Shown: positions 34,441 to 43,660, counted from the stretch's first letter. The stretch is 64,000 bases of DNA from Flavobacteriales bacterium (GCA_018402085.1 JAGYJM010000002.1:2495501-2559500); one strand, 5' to 3'. Notes: a model not told the origin generated them from the sequence alone. A program made the numbers and translations.

Positions 34441-35208
34441 TCAGCGACTTTCGTACATCCCGAGGCCGAAAAGCGCGAAATCGTACCTCACGGGGTCATC
34501 CGGGTCAAAACTGCGCAGCACCTTCATGAGCTCCTCAACTGATTTCCAGTCGTTTTGCTTTCTTTTGAGCAACCCAAGCTGCCTCGCGACATTACCGGTG
34601 TGCGTATCAAGCGGAATAGCCAGCATTGACGGTTGTATATCCCTCCAGAGGCCGAAATCAACGCCGGCGTCACTAGAGCGCACCATCCACCTCAGGTACA
34701 TATTGATACGTTTTGCTGTTGAGCCGCGCAGTGGATCAGCGACATGTTTTGTAGTACGTACCGGGTGTTCAATGCTAAAGAAGACATCGCGAAAGCGATG
34801 GATGGCGTGCGCAGGGCCACCGCCCAGGTTGAAAGCGTCAGTAAACACATTTTCGAGTCCGCCCTTCTCGGTGTAAACCATTCGAAGCGCTTCCGTAAAG
34901 TAGAGAAAATCGGTACCATTAAAGGTGCGGTGAACAAAGCTATCGAGCTTTCGGAGTTCGTCGGGACCGGCGTTCATCAGAAAATCGAAGGGTGCCTGGT
35001 CCATCAGGTTCATCATGCGGTGTGCATTGCGAATGATAGTAGGGCGCTGCCCCCAGGCAATGGTGGCGCTGAGAAAACCGCTGATCTCGATATCTTCTTT
35101 TCTGCTGAAGCCATGCGGAATGGCCAGGGGGTCTTCGCTGATAAAACCCGGGCGTTCATACAACGCCGCTCGCTCGTCGAGCAAAGCCTTGACTTCAGCC
35201 CTTTTCAT
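34441..35208 (-). CDS. TIGR02757 (DUF2400) family protein
   Basis: Protein of the TIGR02757 family, common in Bacteroidota and without a firmly assigned reaction. Signatures are LLDERAALYERPGFISEDPLAIPHGFSRKEDIEISGFLSATIAWGQRPTII, then FVHRTFNGTDFLYF, RWMVRSSDAGVDFGLW and PLDTHTGNVARQLGLL. It has 255 residues from ATG 35208 (MKRAEVKALL), which matches the expected family start; an ATG at 35226 and an upstream TTG are alternatives. It is divergent from the BatA-like gene at 35287. Family members resemble DNA-glycosylase-like helical folds in parts, but function is unknown. Confidence 0.85.
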   Translation of the reverse strand: MKRAEVKALLDERAALYERPGFISEDPLAIPHGFSRKEDIEISGFLSATIAWGQRPTIIRNAHRMMNLMDQAPFDFLMNAGPDELRKLDSFVHRTFNGTDFLYFTEALRMVYTEKGGLENVFTDAFNLGGGPAHAIHRFRDVFFSIEHPVRTTKHVADPLRGSTAKRINMYLRWMVRSSDAGVDFGLWRDIQPSMLAIPLDTHTGNVARQLGLLKRKQNDWKSVEELMKVLRSFDPDDPVRYDFALFGLGMYESR

Positions 35209-35271
35209 TCTGCCTGTTCCAAACATTCTTCTCACGTGCATTCTGATCGGTTTGCTGAGGCGCAAAAATGC

Positions 35272-35279
35272 TAACTTTG
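35272..35279 (+). promoter_or_regulatory. -7 box TAACTTTG of the BatA-like gene
   Basis: Seven bases before the ATG at 35287. Confidence 0.6.
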
Positions 35280-35286
35280 ACGCTTA

Positions 35287-37332
35287 ATGAAATTTGCGCA
35301 TCCCGAAATACTCTGGGCCCTGATCGCGCTGGCCATCCCGGTGATCGTTCACCTTTTCAATTTCCGGCGCTTTAAGCGGGTTGCGTTCTCGAATGTATCC
35401 TTTTTGCGTGAAGTACAGCAGGAAACGAAGTCGCGTTCACGGCTCAAGCACCTGTTGATCCTGCTCTCAAGGCTCCTGGCAATCTTTTTCCTCGTGATGG
35501 CTTTCGCCCAGCCCTACCAGCCGCTTGACGACAGTGAGGTGAGTGCAGGCAAGCGGAACGTTTCGGTATACATCGATAACAGTTTCAGCATGGATGCCCG
35601 TAACGAAGAGGGTCGCCTGCTCGACCTTTCTAAAGCTAAAGCAGCTGAAGTGGTGGCAGCCTACCAGGCCACTGACGTGTTTCAACTGCTGACGAACGAT
35701 CTGGAGGGGCGTCATCAGCGTTTTCACAGCCAGGAAGATGTATTCGAAATGATTGACGAAGTTGAGGTTTCGTCAGCGACGCGTCGGCTCGATGAAATAT
35801 TACAGCGCCAGCAAGACCAATTGCTCAGTGAGCCCGAAGGCAGCAGCGAAGCTTTCATCTTCAGTGACCTCCAGCAGAGCACCCATCGTTTGGCTGGATT
35901 TGCACCTGACAGCAGTATCAGCCTCCGTTTCATACCCGACCGGGCCGCCCGTGCCGCGAATGTATGGATTGATTCACTTTGGTTTGAGACGCCGGTGCGC
36001 TTACCGAATCAATCCGAAAAACTTCATTTGCGCATACGTCACAGCGCCACAGAGCAACGTGAGAATATACCGATGAAGCTCGAAGTCAACGGGGAGCAGA
36101 AAGCCATTGGCAGTTTCAACCTGACACCCGGTACTTATACCGATACCACCCTGTACTTTACCCTTACCGAACCCGGCTTCAAGAATTGCGAGGTTTCTAT
36201 TCAAGACCATCCGATCACCTATGATGACCGTTGGTATTTTGGCTTTGATGTGGCACGCATGATCAATGTTATGCTGGTGCGGGATGGAGAAGAACCCAAA
36301 GCCCTTCGCAATGTATTTGGAAACGACCCATTTTACCGTCTCCAGGAGGTTGACATCCGCAACCTGAATTATGGCGAATTTCCGCGTTACGACCTCATCG
36401 TTCTGGATCGTCCGCAGTCATTGTCATCCGGGTTGTTACGTGAATTGTCAGGCTTCATGAGCGACGGTGGCACGGTATTGTTCTTTCCTTCGTCAGACGG
36501 CGACCTGACCGCTTACAACGAATTGTTACCATCCGGCGGTTTACCGCCGATAGAAAGCCTTCAGACACTTGAAGTCAAGGTGAATGATCTCAACCTCGAG
36601 CACCCGCTTTACGAAGGCGTTTTCGACCGTATCCCCGAGAACATCGACCTGCCAAAGGTTCAGCGTTATTTCCGTTTCTCCCGCACGGCACTCAGCAGCA
36701 GCGACGCATTGATGCGCATGCAAAACGGCGATCCTTTCATTCTTGCCGGCAAACAGGGCGACGGGCAACTTTATGCCTCTGCCGTTTCATTGGCTCGAGA
36801 AGACGCGAACTTTGCCCAGCATGCCATCTTCGTGCCCACTGTGCTCCGTATCGCCGAGTTCTCTCGTCCGTCAGGAAAAACCAGCTACACCATCGGTAGT
36901 GATGCGGTGATCAGACTTCGCAAAACGGTGCTAGGAGGAGATGCGGTCTTCCGTTTCAGGAAAAGAGGCAGCGAGGAAGGGTTTATTCCACGCCATCGAT
37001 CGGTCAAAGGCGGCACCGAGATTTTCACGGAGCAAAGTGCAATCGGAGCGGGTAATTACGAGCTTTATGCCGGAGATTCACTGGTAATGGCGACCGGAAT
37101 GAACTATTCACGCGACGAGTCGGAACTGGCTTCATGGAGCATTGCCGAGTGGGAAGAACAATTGGTGATGGCCGGCTGGAGCAATAGCGCGGTGCTTAAA
37201 AGTGATATTGATACGGTAAGTAAATTGGTTCAGGAGCTCGACAGCGGTGAAGTCTTCTGGGACGTGATGCTTTTGCTGGCTTTGACTATGCTGATCATCG
37301 AACTCTTGCTCATCAAATTCTGGAAGTCCTGA
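35287..37332 (+). CDS. BatA-domain membrane protein
   Basis: A 681-residue inner-membrane protein with the N-terminal double-transmembrane BatA domain (TIGR02226 type): FAHPEILWALIALAIPVIVHLFNFRRFKRVAFSNVSFLREV, then LLSRLLAIFFLVMAFAQP. A VWA-like region follows (VSVYIDNSFSMD, FIFSDLQQST) with a partial MIDAS DxSxS. A ThuA/GATase-like segment (YDLIVLDRPQSL, FMSDGGTVLFFPSS) and a last transmembrane helix at 655-675 complete it. Such proteins are associated with aerotolerance operons or envelope maintenance, and the exact role is unknown. It overlaps the next gene by 1 nt (TGATG). Confidence 0.88.
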   Translation: MKFAHPEILWALIALAIPVIVHLFNFRRFKRVAFSNVSFLREVQQETKSRSRLKHLLILLSRLLAIFFLVMAFAQPYQPLDDSEVSAGKRNVSVYIDNSFSMDARNEEGRLLDLSKAKAAEVVAAYQATDVFQLLTNDLEGRHQRFHSQEDVFEMIDEVEVSSATRRLDEILQRQQDQLLSEPEGSSEAFIFSDLQQSTHRLAGFAPDSSISLRFIPDRAARAANVWIDSLWFETPVRLPNQSEKLHLRIRHSATEQRENIPMKLEVNGEQKAIGSFNLTPGTYTDTTLYFTLTEPGFKNCEVSIQDHPITYDDRWYFGFDVARMINVMLVRDGEEPKALRNVFGNDPFYRLQEVDIRNLNYGEFPRYDLIVLDRPQSLSSGLLRELSGFMSDGGTVLFFPSSDGDLTAYNELLPSGGLPPIESLQTLEVKVNDLNLEHPLYEGVFDRIPENIDLPKVQRYFRFSRTALSSSDALMRMQNGDPFILAGKQGDGQLYASAVSLAREDANFAQHAIFVPTVLRIAEFSRPSGKTSYTIGSDAVIRLRKTVLGGDAVFRFRKRGSEEGFIPRHRSVKGGTEIFTEQSAIGAGNYELYAGDSLVMATGMNYSRDESELASWSIAEWEEQLVMAGWSNSAVLKSDIDTVSKLVQELDSGEVFWDVMLLLALTMLIIELLLIKFWKS

Positions 37333-38585
37333 TGCGCTGGTTAATAAAGTCTGCCCGAATCGTTCAACCGGGCCATCCTTTGCACGAAAAGCACCGTGAC
37401 ATCCTGATTGAGGATGGCGTCATCACGTCAATTCGTGCTAAAATCACAGAAGACCATGCGCAGGAAGTGCGCTACTCTGAATTGAGTGTTTCTCCGGGTT
37501 GGATTGATATTCAGGCTGATTTCCGCGACCCCGGGGATGAGTATAAGGAGGGACTGAATAACGGTCTTGACGCAGCTGCGGCAGCCGGGTTCACACAAGT
37601 GGTACTGATGCCGCATACCCGGCCTGTGGTTGACTCGGTGGGGCAGTTGAATTACCTGCTTCGCGAGCGCGGACGGCATCCTGTGACGATTCTTCCTGCC
37701 GGTGCGCTGTCAGAAGGTTGCAAAGGAGAGCAGTTAGCCGAACTGTACGACCTCCATCGAGGCGGTGCAGTGGCTTTCACAGACGACCGTCACGACTTGC
37801 GGGGAGAGCTACTGCGGCGAGCGCTTGATTACACGCGCAGTTTTGATGGGTTGGTCATGACACGGCCCTATGATACAGATCTTGCGGGAGAAGGGCTGAT
37901 GCACGAGGGGCTCACGAGCACACGCAACGGATTGAAAGGTATTCCGGTCATGGTGGAAACCACTCGAATTCAGCGCGACCTTGAAATTCTTCGCTACACC
38001 GGTGGGCGTCTTCACTTTCAGTCGATCAGCGCCGCCGAAAGTGTAAAGTTGATCCGCGCGGCCAAGCGAGAGGGGCTCAGCGTCACTTGCGCAGTGGCGG
38101 CTCACCACCTTTTCTTCACCGACAAAGACCTCGCCCGGTATGACCGCAATTTGAAGGTTCTTCCTCCTTTCCGCACCGAAAAAGACCGCAAGGCACTGCT
38201 CAAAGGGGTAAAAGATGGCACCATTGATGCCATCTGCTCAGATCACCGCCCGGAAGACATTGAACATAAAAAACGCGAGTTCGCTCAGGCTTCTTATGGA
38301 ATCGGTGCTATTGAGCACACCTTTTCGGCAGCGTTGTCAGCGGGTGTGGATGAGGGTACGCTCATAACGAAACTTACAACTGGAGCCGCGGGCATCCTGG
38401 GCGTTGCTCCTCCGGTGCTGGAAGAAGGTCTGGAGGCTAATCTGACGCTTTACAGCCCCGAAGGGCTGGATGAGACAGATACCTCCCAGCTTGTGAGTAA
38501 AGCCTGGAACAATCCTTATATCGGGCGACAGCTTCCGGGGAGGATATATGGTGTAATGCGCGGCGACTTGAGCGCACTTCGCTGA
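37332..38585 (+). CDS. Dihydroorotase homologue lacking most metal ligands
   Basis: Amidohydrolase-fold protein with 417 residues, clearly of the dihydroorotase family (SPGWIDIQADFRDPG, VVLMPHTRPVVD, HEGLTSTRNGLKGIP, LKVLPPFRTEKDR, DGTIDAICSDHRPED). The metal-binding HxH of the canonical DLHVHFRDPG is replaced by Q-A-D, and the His of the HCED region is Arg (MTRPYD). The His of HxSTAES is replaced (LHFQSISAAES). Only the Asp of SDHRP remains. It is therefore probably not a catalytic dihydroorotase but a pseudo-enzyme, comparable in principle to the non-catalytic PyrX partners of aspartate transcarbamoylase. It is translationally coupled to the BatA-like gene, and no pyr genes adjoin. Confidence 0.88.
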   Translation: MRWLIKSARIVQPGHPLHEKHRDILIEDGVITSIRAKITEDHAQEVRYSELSVSPGWIDIQADFRDPGDEYKEGLNNGLDAAAAAGFTQVVLMPHTRPVVDSVGQLNYLLRERGRHPVTILPAGALSEGCKGEQLAELYDLHRGGAVAFTDDRHDLRGELLRRALDYTRSFDGLVMTRPYDTDLAGEGLMHEGLTSTRNGLKGIPVMVETTRIQRDLEILRYTGGRLHFQSISAAESVKLIRAAKREGLSVTCAVAAHHLFFTDKDLARYDRNLKVLPPFRTEKDRKALLKGVKDGTIDAICSDHRPEDIEHKKREFAQASYGIGAIEHTFSAALSAGVDEGTLITKLTTGAAGILGVAPPVLEEGLEANLTLYSPEGLDETDTSQLVSKAWNNPYIGRQLPGRIYGVMRGDLSALR

Positions 38586-38906
38586 TCAGGCTTCTCCCTG
38601 TGGCCCACCGAAATTCATCGGGAAATTCTCATAGCCACGTGCGTCATGCACTTCACCGTGCTGTGCCTCGAACTTTCTGACATTTTCTTCGAGTGCCCTG
38701 ATAAGGCGTTTCGCATGTTGTGGTGTCAGGATGATGCGAGATTTCACGCGCGCCTTCGGCAGGCCGGGCATCACTCGTACAAAGTCAAGAATAAACTCTG
38801 AAGGTGAATGTGAAATCACGGCAAAATTCGAATAGATGCCTTCTGCAGCTTCTTCCGGAAGTTCGATGTTCAGTTTACCTTTCTTCTGTTGCTGTTGTCC
38901 GTCCAT
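38586..38906 (-). CDS. DUF3467 family protein
   Basis: A 106-residue soluble protein matching the DUF3467 pattern: LNIELPEEAAEGIYSNFAVISHSPSEFILDFVRVMPG, then ARVKSRIILTPQHAKRLIRALEENVRKFEAQHG. The fold is small and strand-rich, and function is unknown. Homologues are common in Bacteroidota and often stand near RNA polymerase genes, but not here. Its stop codon directly abuts the stop of the convergent dihydroorotase-like gene, so no room is left for a terminator. Confidence 0.9.
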   Translation of the reverse strand: MDGQQQQKKGKLNIELPEEAAEGIYSNFAVISHSPSEFILDFVRVMPGLPKARVKSRIILTPQHAKRLIRALEENVRKFEAQHGEVHDARGYENFPMNFGGPQGEA

Positions 38907-39004
38907 AAATCTACTGTTAACACCCTACCGGATGCGATGAATATTCAAAGATGACAAAAAGCGACGAGCCTTTGGCAAGAAGTTTACGGAGGTACTGATT
39001 TGTT

Positions 39005-40258
39005 TTACTGAATCAACACCCTTCGGCTTCTAACCCCTCGGTCAGTCTGAAAGGAAAAGATGTACGTTCCTGCGGGCCACTGATTGACAGCGATGCGCAG
39101 CACCGGAGATTGCTGCGTTTGCATTTGCATCACCGTACGTCCGTCAATCGAAGTGACGCGCAGCTCACCCTTCTCTGCGCCGGGCGTTTCAACGATAACC
39201 TCAGTGGTTGCCGGGTTAGGGAATACACGCAGATTGAATAAGGAAGACTGCTCTGCTACGTCGAGTTCTATCTCCCGGTAAGAGCAATCGAGGTCATATT
39301 GAGGGCAAGCGAGGTGTCCGATGAAATTGGCCATAATAGAGCGTGTAGTGTCGTAGTACGCTTCGTTACCCACGTGCGGAACATGACCTTGCATTTCATA
39401 AATTTCAAAGCAGTTCAGGATTCCGACCTCATCCGCTTTCGCGGTGATGGCAGCGCTGCCGTCTACTTCGGTGACGTTTACTGCTCCAAAGAACTGCAGC
39501 ATATCGCTGTCAAACGGAACCACGGTGTCTCCGGTACCGTGGAAGTTCAGCACCGGTACATCTCCGGCTTCCATGTAGGTGGTATCTTTGATAGCACCGG
39601 CGATATTGACGATTCCGGCTACTTCAGAAGAGTATCCGGGATTACCGCTCTCGCCTTCAACGCCTCCACCCATTCCGGGGAGGTCGAGATCGACTTCTGC
39701 AGGAATTTCGCTCTCCTCGTCGAGGTATGCATTGTGCAAAGCGACAAAGCCTCCCGCAGAAACGCCGGCCATGTAGATGCGATCCTGATCAATGCCATAG
39801 GTATTTCCGTTTTCAGCAACATCTTTGCGGAACCAACGTACGGCGGCTTTAGCGTCATGGTAACCGCGAACAACTGCGTTCTGCGCGAGCTGCTCAAGAT
39901 TGAATGGATCAATCGGAATGCCGAGACGATAATTCATGCTGGCAACGACGTAGCCCATTTTGACAAAGTCTTCAGCTAGCGGCACCACATCCTCCTGATC
40001 TTTGCTGCCTCCGATGAAAGATCCGCCGTGTACCATTATGATCAGTGGTCGCTCAGCTTCTGTGTCGCCAATAGGCGTATATACATCGAGGAGCAGTTCC
40101 TCGTTATCACCGTCAACGTTGACATTCTCACCATAAACAAGGTTTTCTACCTCTGTAAATTCCGGGAAGACCTGATTAAAATAGCGGGTACCGTCACATT
40201 GTGCCACAGCCTGGATCGCCGGCGCCAGGATGGCCAGCAGAATTAAAGTTGTTCTCAT
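39005..40258 (-). CDS. Secreted alpha/beta-hydrolase (esterase) with T9SS sorting domain
   Basis: A 417-residue secreted carboxylesterase/lipase-like enzyme. Signal peptide MRTTLILLAILAPAIQAVAQ fixes the start at 40258. The oxyanion HGGSFIGG (HGG type, hormone-sensitive-lipase/esterase clan) follows. The nucleophile elbow GVSAGGFVAL contains the catalytic Ser, and GDTVVPFDS and GHVPH hold the probable Asp and His. The last 80 residues (LRVFPNPATTEVIVE to RVLIQ) are a type IX secretion sorting domain. The substrate is not predictable; cinnamoyl or polysaccharide acetyl esters are options for this clan. Confidence 0.9.
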   Translation of the reverse strand: MRTTLILLAILAPAIQAVAQCDGTRYFNQVFPEFTEVENLVYGENVNVDGDNEELLLDVYTPIGDTEAERPLIIMVHGGSFIGGSKDQEDVVPLAEDFVKMGYVVASMNYRLGIPIDPFNLEQLAQNAVVRGYHDAKAAVRWFRKDVAENGNTYGIDQDRIYMAGVSAGGFVALHNAYLDEESEIPAEVDLDLPGMGGGVEGESGNPGYSSEVAGIVNIAGAIKDTTYMEAGDVPVLNFHGTGDTVVPFDSDMLQFFGAVNVTEVDGSAAITAKADEVGILNCFEIYEMQGHVPHVGNEAYYDTTRSIMANFIGHLACPQYDLDCSYREIELDVAEQSSLFNLRVFPNPATTEVIVETPGAEKGELRVTSIDGRTVMQMQTQQSPVLRIAVNQWPAGTYIFSFQTDRGVRSRRVLIQ

Positions 40259-40395
40259 TGGTTTTTGGTTCTCAGCCGGGAAGATACGCATTCTCTTCTT
40301 TACTGCCTGCCCGGCACTTGTACAGGAGTTGAGAACTTTCACGAGAGGTGCTTGTTGCTCTGACGCAAGTCAATTTAACGGCACATGTTTTTAAG

Positions 40396-40403
40396 TACTT
40401 TTG
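40396..40403 (+). promoter_or_regulatory. -7 box TACTTTTG of the ferredoxin reductase operon
   Basis: Sixteen bases before the ATG at 40420. Confidence 0.55.
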
Positions 40404-40419
40404 CCCAAATTTTCTTTGA

Positions 40420-41424
40420 ATGATTCAAACGGACATCATCATCATCGGCGCTGGCCCGGTAGGGCTGTTTACCGTATTCGAAGCAGGATTGTTGAAACTG
40501 CGTTGTCATTTGATTGATGCGCTTCCGCAAGCCGGAGGGCAATGCGCTGAGATTTATCCCAAGAAACCGATCTATGATATTCCGGCTTATCCGGAGATTC
40601 TCGCGGGTGACCTGGTGACCAACCTCCTGAAGCAGGCGGAGCCATTCAAACCCGGATTCACGCTGGGTGAGCGTGCAGAAAGCATCGAGAAGACCGAAGA
40701 TGATCAATTCATTGTAACCACCAATCGCGGCACTGTGCACCGAGCACCTGTGATTGCGATTGCCGGTGGGCTGGGGTGTTTTGAGCCTCGTAAACCACCT
40801 GTGAGCAACCTGTCAGACTATGAAGACAAAGGCGTTGAGTACATCATTAAAGAGCCTGATTTTTACAAAGACAAGCGCGTAGTGATCTCCGGCGGTGGCG
40901 ACTCAGCGTTAGACTGGACCATCTTTCTGGCTGATGGTGTAGCGAAAGAAGTGACCATGGTTCACCGCCGTAACTCCTTCCGCGGTCATCTTGACAGTGT
41001 TCAAAAGGTGCAAGACCTTGCTGCTCAAGGCAAATTAAACCTCATGACGGAGTCTGAAGTGGTTGGGATAGAGGGAGACGGCATAGTAGAGTCTGTCATC
41101 GTTAAAACGAAAGAAGGCGAGCAGAAAGTAGCCACGGATCATTGGGTTCCTTTGTTCGGATTATCTCCGAAACTCGGTCCTATAGGAGAATGGGGCCTGA
41201 ACATCTCCAAAAATGCTATTGAAGTAGACACCTTCGACTACAGTACAAATGTTCCTGGCATATATGCGATAGGCGACATCAATACGTATGAAGGAAAGTT
41301 GAAGCTTATATTGTGTGGTTTCCATGAGGCGACCTTGATGGTTCAATCTGCCTACAAACGTATTCACCCCGATAAAAACCTCGTTTTGAAATACACCACA
41401 GTGAATGGTGTGCAAGGATTCTGA
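40420..41424 (+). CDS. Ferredoxin-NADP+ reductase, thioredoxin-reductase-like
   Basis: A 334-residue FAD enzyme of the YumC/TrxR-like ferredoxin-NADP reductase type. FAD motif IIIGAGPVGLFTVFEAG, then ALPQAGGQCAEIYPKKPIYDIPAYP, where GGQCAEIYP marks this subgroup. The NADPH motif is VISGGGDSALDW and the C-terminal FAD motif YAIGDINTYEGKLKLILCGFHEA. There is no CxxC redox pair, which excludes thioredoxin reductase. It lies 2 nt upstream of a 2Fe-2S ferredoxin, its likely partner. Confidence 0.95.
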   Translation: MIQTDIIIIGAGPVGLFTVFEAGLLKLRCHLIDALPQAGGQCAEIYPKKPIYDIPAYPEILAGDLVTNLLKQAEPFKPGFTLGERAESIEKTEDDQFIVTTNRGTVHRAPVIAIAGGLGCFEPRKPPVSNLSDYEDKGVEYIIKEPDFYKDKRVVISGGGDSALDWTIFLADGVAKEVTMVHRRNSFRGHLDSVQKVQDLAAQGKLNLMTESEVVGIEGDGIVESVIVKTKEGEQKVATDHWVPLFGLSPKLGPIGEWGLNISKNAIEVDTFDYSTNVPGIYAIGDINTYEGKLKLILCGFHEATLMVQSAYKRIHPDKNLVLKYTTVNGVQGF

Positions 41425-41426
41425 CC

Positions 41427-41753
41427 ATGAGCGCTATCATTAAGGTAATAGTCATCGACCGGGAAGGCACCACTCACGAACTGGAGGCTCCAACAGACAT
41501 GAACATGAACATGATGGAGCTCTGTAAGAGCTATGAGCTCCCTGTTGAAGGCACCTGTGGGGGCATGGCCATGTGTGCTTCATGCCATATGTACGTGCAA
41601 TCAGAGCATGAGCTACCCGAGATGTCAGAAGATGAGGAGGCGATGCTTGATCAGGCTTTCTTTGTTGAAGATAACAGCCGGCTCGGGTGTCAGATACACC
41701 TGGCTGAGTCGCTTGACGGTCTTACCGTTAAGTTAGCCGAAGTGGGTGAGTAA
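41427..41753 (+). CDS. 2Fe-2S ferredoxin, adrenodoxin type
   Basis: A 108-residue ferredoxin with cluster ligands in GTCGGMAMCASCHMYV (C-x5-C-x2-C) and the distant Cys in LGCQIHL. This spacing is that of vertebrate/bacterial-type ferredoxins used in Fe-S assembly or P450 systems. The acidic partner surface DEEAMLDQAFFVEDNSR is typical. It is encoded immediately after its probable reductase, so the pair is likely an electron chain from NADPH. The stop abuts the stop of the convergent CpsB-like gene. Confidence 0.95.
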   Translation: MSAIIKVIVIDREGTTHELEAPTDMNMNMMELCKSYELPVEGTCGGMAMCASCHMYVQSEHELPEMSEDEEAMLDQAFFVEDNSRLGCQIHLAESLDGLTVKLAEVGE

Positions 41754-42503
41754 TCAATCAAGCGAAGCATTTCGAAGCTTTCCTGACCTGATGACCTTGT
41801 GCAGATAAGGTAATTTGCGCGCTTCCTGCATTAATTGTAAGTGTCCGAGGTGGTGACAATCGCTGCCGATGAAGTCAACAATCCCCTGGTCGATCATCCA
41901 TTCGGCGGTGCGCTGCACCTGAGGCGAGTAGGTGCCTGTAAGGGAATTGATATTGATCTGCAGTTTTACATCACGATCACTCAATTCGCGTAATTTCTCA
42001 AGATCCCGGTGCCAGAAAAGGTAGCGTTCGGGGTGAGCGAGGATCGGTCGGTACCCTCCCATTTGCAGCTTGAACAAAGTGCTTTTCAACATTTCAGGCT
42101 CAGCCATAAAGGGGAGTTCGAACAACACATACTTATCCCCAAAGGTGAGTACATCTCCCTTTTCAATGAGTTCATCAAAATGTTCATCGAGGTAGTACTC
42201 AGCAACCGCATCGATTTGAAGGCGCACCCCTTCATCCCGCGCTTTTGCGCGGAGGGCTTTCAACCCTTCATTGATAATTTCAGAGGTATTCTTGTAGTAA
42301 TCAATCATGATGTGAGGCGTTGTGATCACCTTTCGGTAGCCCATTGCCTCAAAGTGTCTGAGCAACATGATCGAAGTCTCCATATCAGGAGAACCATCAT
42401 CAATGCCTGGAATGAGGTGCGAATGCATATCGACCTTCAGTACCGACAGATCAGCCGGTTCAAGCAATTCTTGCTTTCGAAAAAGTCGTTGAAAAAATCC
42501 CAT
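41754..42503 (-). CDS. CpsB/YwqE-type tyrosine phosphatase (PHP fold)
   Basis: A 249-residue manganese-dependent PHP-fold phosphatase of the kind that dephosphorylates tyrosine kinases controlling polysaccharide export. Metal motifs are VDMHSHLIPGIDDGS, TTPHI, AVAEYYLDEHF, LAHPERY and GSDCHHLG. Its position at the 3' end of a sugar-nucleotide operon supports a role in exopolysaccharide control, although its own TATCTTTG box five bases before the ATG suggests independent transcription as well. A class III hairpin lies at 42233-42251. Confidence 0.92.
   Translation of the reverse strand: MGFFQRLFRKQELLEPADLSVLKVDMHSHLIPGIDDGSPDMETSIMLLRHFEAMGYRKVITTPHIMIDYYKNTSEIINEGLKALRAKARDEGVRLQIDAVAEYYLDEHFDELIEKGDVLTFGDKYVLFELPFMAEPEMLKSTLFKLQMGGYRPILAHPERYLFWHRDLEKLRELSDRDVKLQININSLTGTYSPQVQRTAEWMIDQGIVDFIGSDCHHLGHLQLMQEARKLPYLHKVIRSGKLRNASLD
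42233..42251 (+). repeat. Class III CATCC-hairpin, copy 9 (in cpsB-like gene)
   Basis: CATCC-CGCGC-TTTT-GCGCG. In sense it encodes R-A-K-A-R-D, codon phase G|GAT|G. Confidence 0.8.
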
Positions 42504-42508
42504 CTACA

Positions 42509-42516
42509 CAAAGATA
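42509..42516 (-). promoter_or_regulatory. -7 box TATCTTTG of the cpsB-like gene
   Basis: Minus strand; five bases to the ATG at 42503, predicting a leaderless mRNA. Confidence 0.6.
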
Positions 42517-42535
42517 GGGAGATTGTCGCGAGCGT

Positions 42536-43639
42536 TCAGCGGTTGGTGTAGTGTCGGTTATAATAATCAAGATAGCTACCGCTGGTAACCGCCTCCAGCC
42601 AATCGGTATTAGACAGGTACCAATCTACCGTCAGGCGCAAACCGCTCTCAAAATCTTGTGAAGGCATCCAGTTCAGTTCATCTTTGGCCTTTTGCGCATC
42701 AATCGCGTAGCGCAAATCATGTCCGGCGCGGTCTTTCACAAAGCGAATCTGCTGCGCCGAGGTGCCTCGTGCACGCCCCAGTTTATCGTCCATGATTTCA
42801 CACAGCTTCTTCACAAGGTCAATGTTTTTCCACTCGTTGTCACCACCAAAGCAATAGGTTTCACCCGGTTTTCCATTATGGAAAGCGGCAACGAGTCCAC
42901 TTACGTGGTCATCAACAAGCAGCCAATCGCGCACATTCAATCCTTGCCCGTACACCGGCAGTTGCTGATCGCCTTTGAGGATGTTACGGATCATGAGTGG
43001 AATGAGCTTCTCCGGGAATTGGTAACTGCCATAGTTATTAGAGCAATTGGTCACAATCACGGGCATTCCGTAGGTATGCTGCCATGCTCGAGCCAGGTGA
43101 TCTGAGGCTGCTTTTGAGGCTGAGTATGGACTACGGGGGTCATAGCGGGTCTCCTCGTCAAACAATCCTTGATCGCCGAGTGAGCCAAATACTTCATCGG
43201 TAGAAACGTGAATGAATCGTTTTTCATTCTCTACAGCACCTTTCTCCGCCTGGAGGGAGGCAGTGGATGCATCGGTTTGCCAGTGCTTTCGGCAGATATG
43301 GAGTAAGTTGGCGGTGCCCCGAATGTTGGTGTCAATAAAAGCCAGCGGAGCTTCAATGCTACGGTCAACGTGACTCTCTGCGGCGAGGTGGAAGACTGCA
43401 TCCGGCGCTTCTGCGCCGAACACAGCATCAAGCGCATCGGCGTCGTTAATATCGGCCTTTACAAAGCGATAATTCTCAGCCTCTTCAATGTCGCGAAGAT
43501 TTTCAAGGTTACCGGCATAGGTTAGTTTATCGAGGTTGATAATTTTATATTCAGGATACTGCTTCACCAGGTGGCGCACCAAGTGAGAACCGATGAAGCC
43601 TGCTCCTCCGGTAACGAGTATGTTTCTGCGATCATTCAT
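42536..43639 (-). CDS. rfbB: dTDP-glucose 4,6-dehydratase
   Basis: Extended SDR enzyme converting dTDP-glucose to dTDP-4-keto-6-deoxyglucose. It has 367 residues: NAD motif TGGAGFIGSHLVRHLV, then DKLTYAGNLENL, HLAAESHVDRSIEAP, dehydration residues in HVSTDEVFGSLG, and the catalytic YSASKAASDH. NCSNNYGSYQFPEKLIPL is the substrate-specific signature. No rmlA, rmlC or rmlD follows in the window, so the other steps must be encoded elsewhere or the keto sugar is used differently. A class III hairpin lies at 43399-43417. Confidence 0.95.
   Translation of the reverse strand: MNDRRNILVTGGAGFIGSHLVRHLVKQYPEYKIINLDKLTYAGNLENLRDIEEAENYRFVKADINDADALDAVFGAEAPDAVFHLAAESHVDRSIEAPLAFIDTNIRGTANLLHICRKHWQTDASTASLQAEKGAVENEKRFIHVSTDEVFGSLGDQGLFDEETRYDPRSPYSASKAASDHLARAWQHTYGMPVIVTNCSNNYGSYQFPEKLIPLMIRNILKGDQQLPVYGQGLNVRDWLLVDDHVSGLVAAFHNGKPGETYCFGGDNEWKNIDLVKKLCEIMDDKLGRARGTSAQQIRFVKDRAGHDLRYAIDAQKAKDELNWMPSQDFESGLRLTVDWYLSNTDWLEAVTSGSYLDYYNRHYTNR
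43399..43417 (+). repeat. Class III CATCC-hairpin, copy 10 (in rfbB)
   Basis: CATCC-GGCGC-TTCT-GCGCC. In sense it encodes G-A-E-A-P-D-A, codon phase G|GAT|G. Confidence 0.75.
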
Positions 43640-43660
43640 GGGGTCTCAATATCAAATGCA

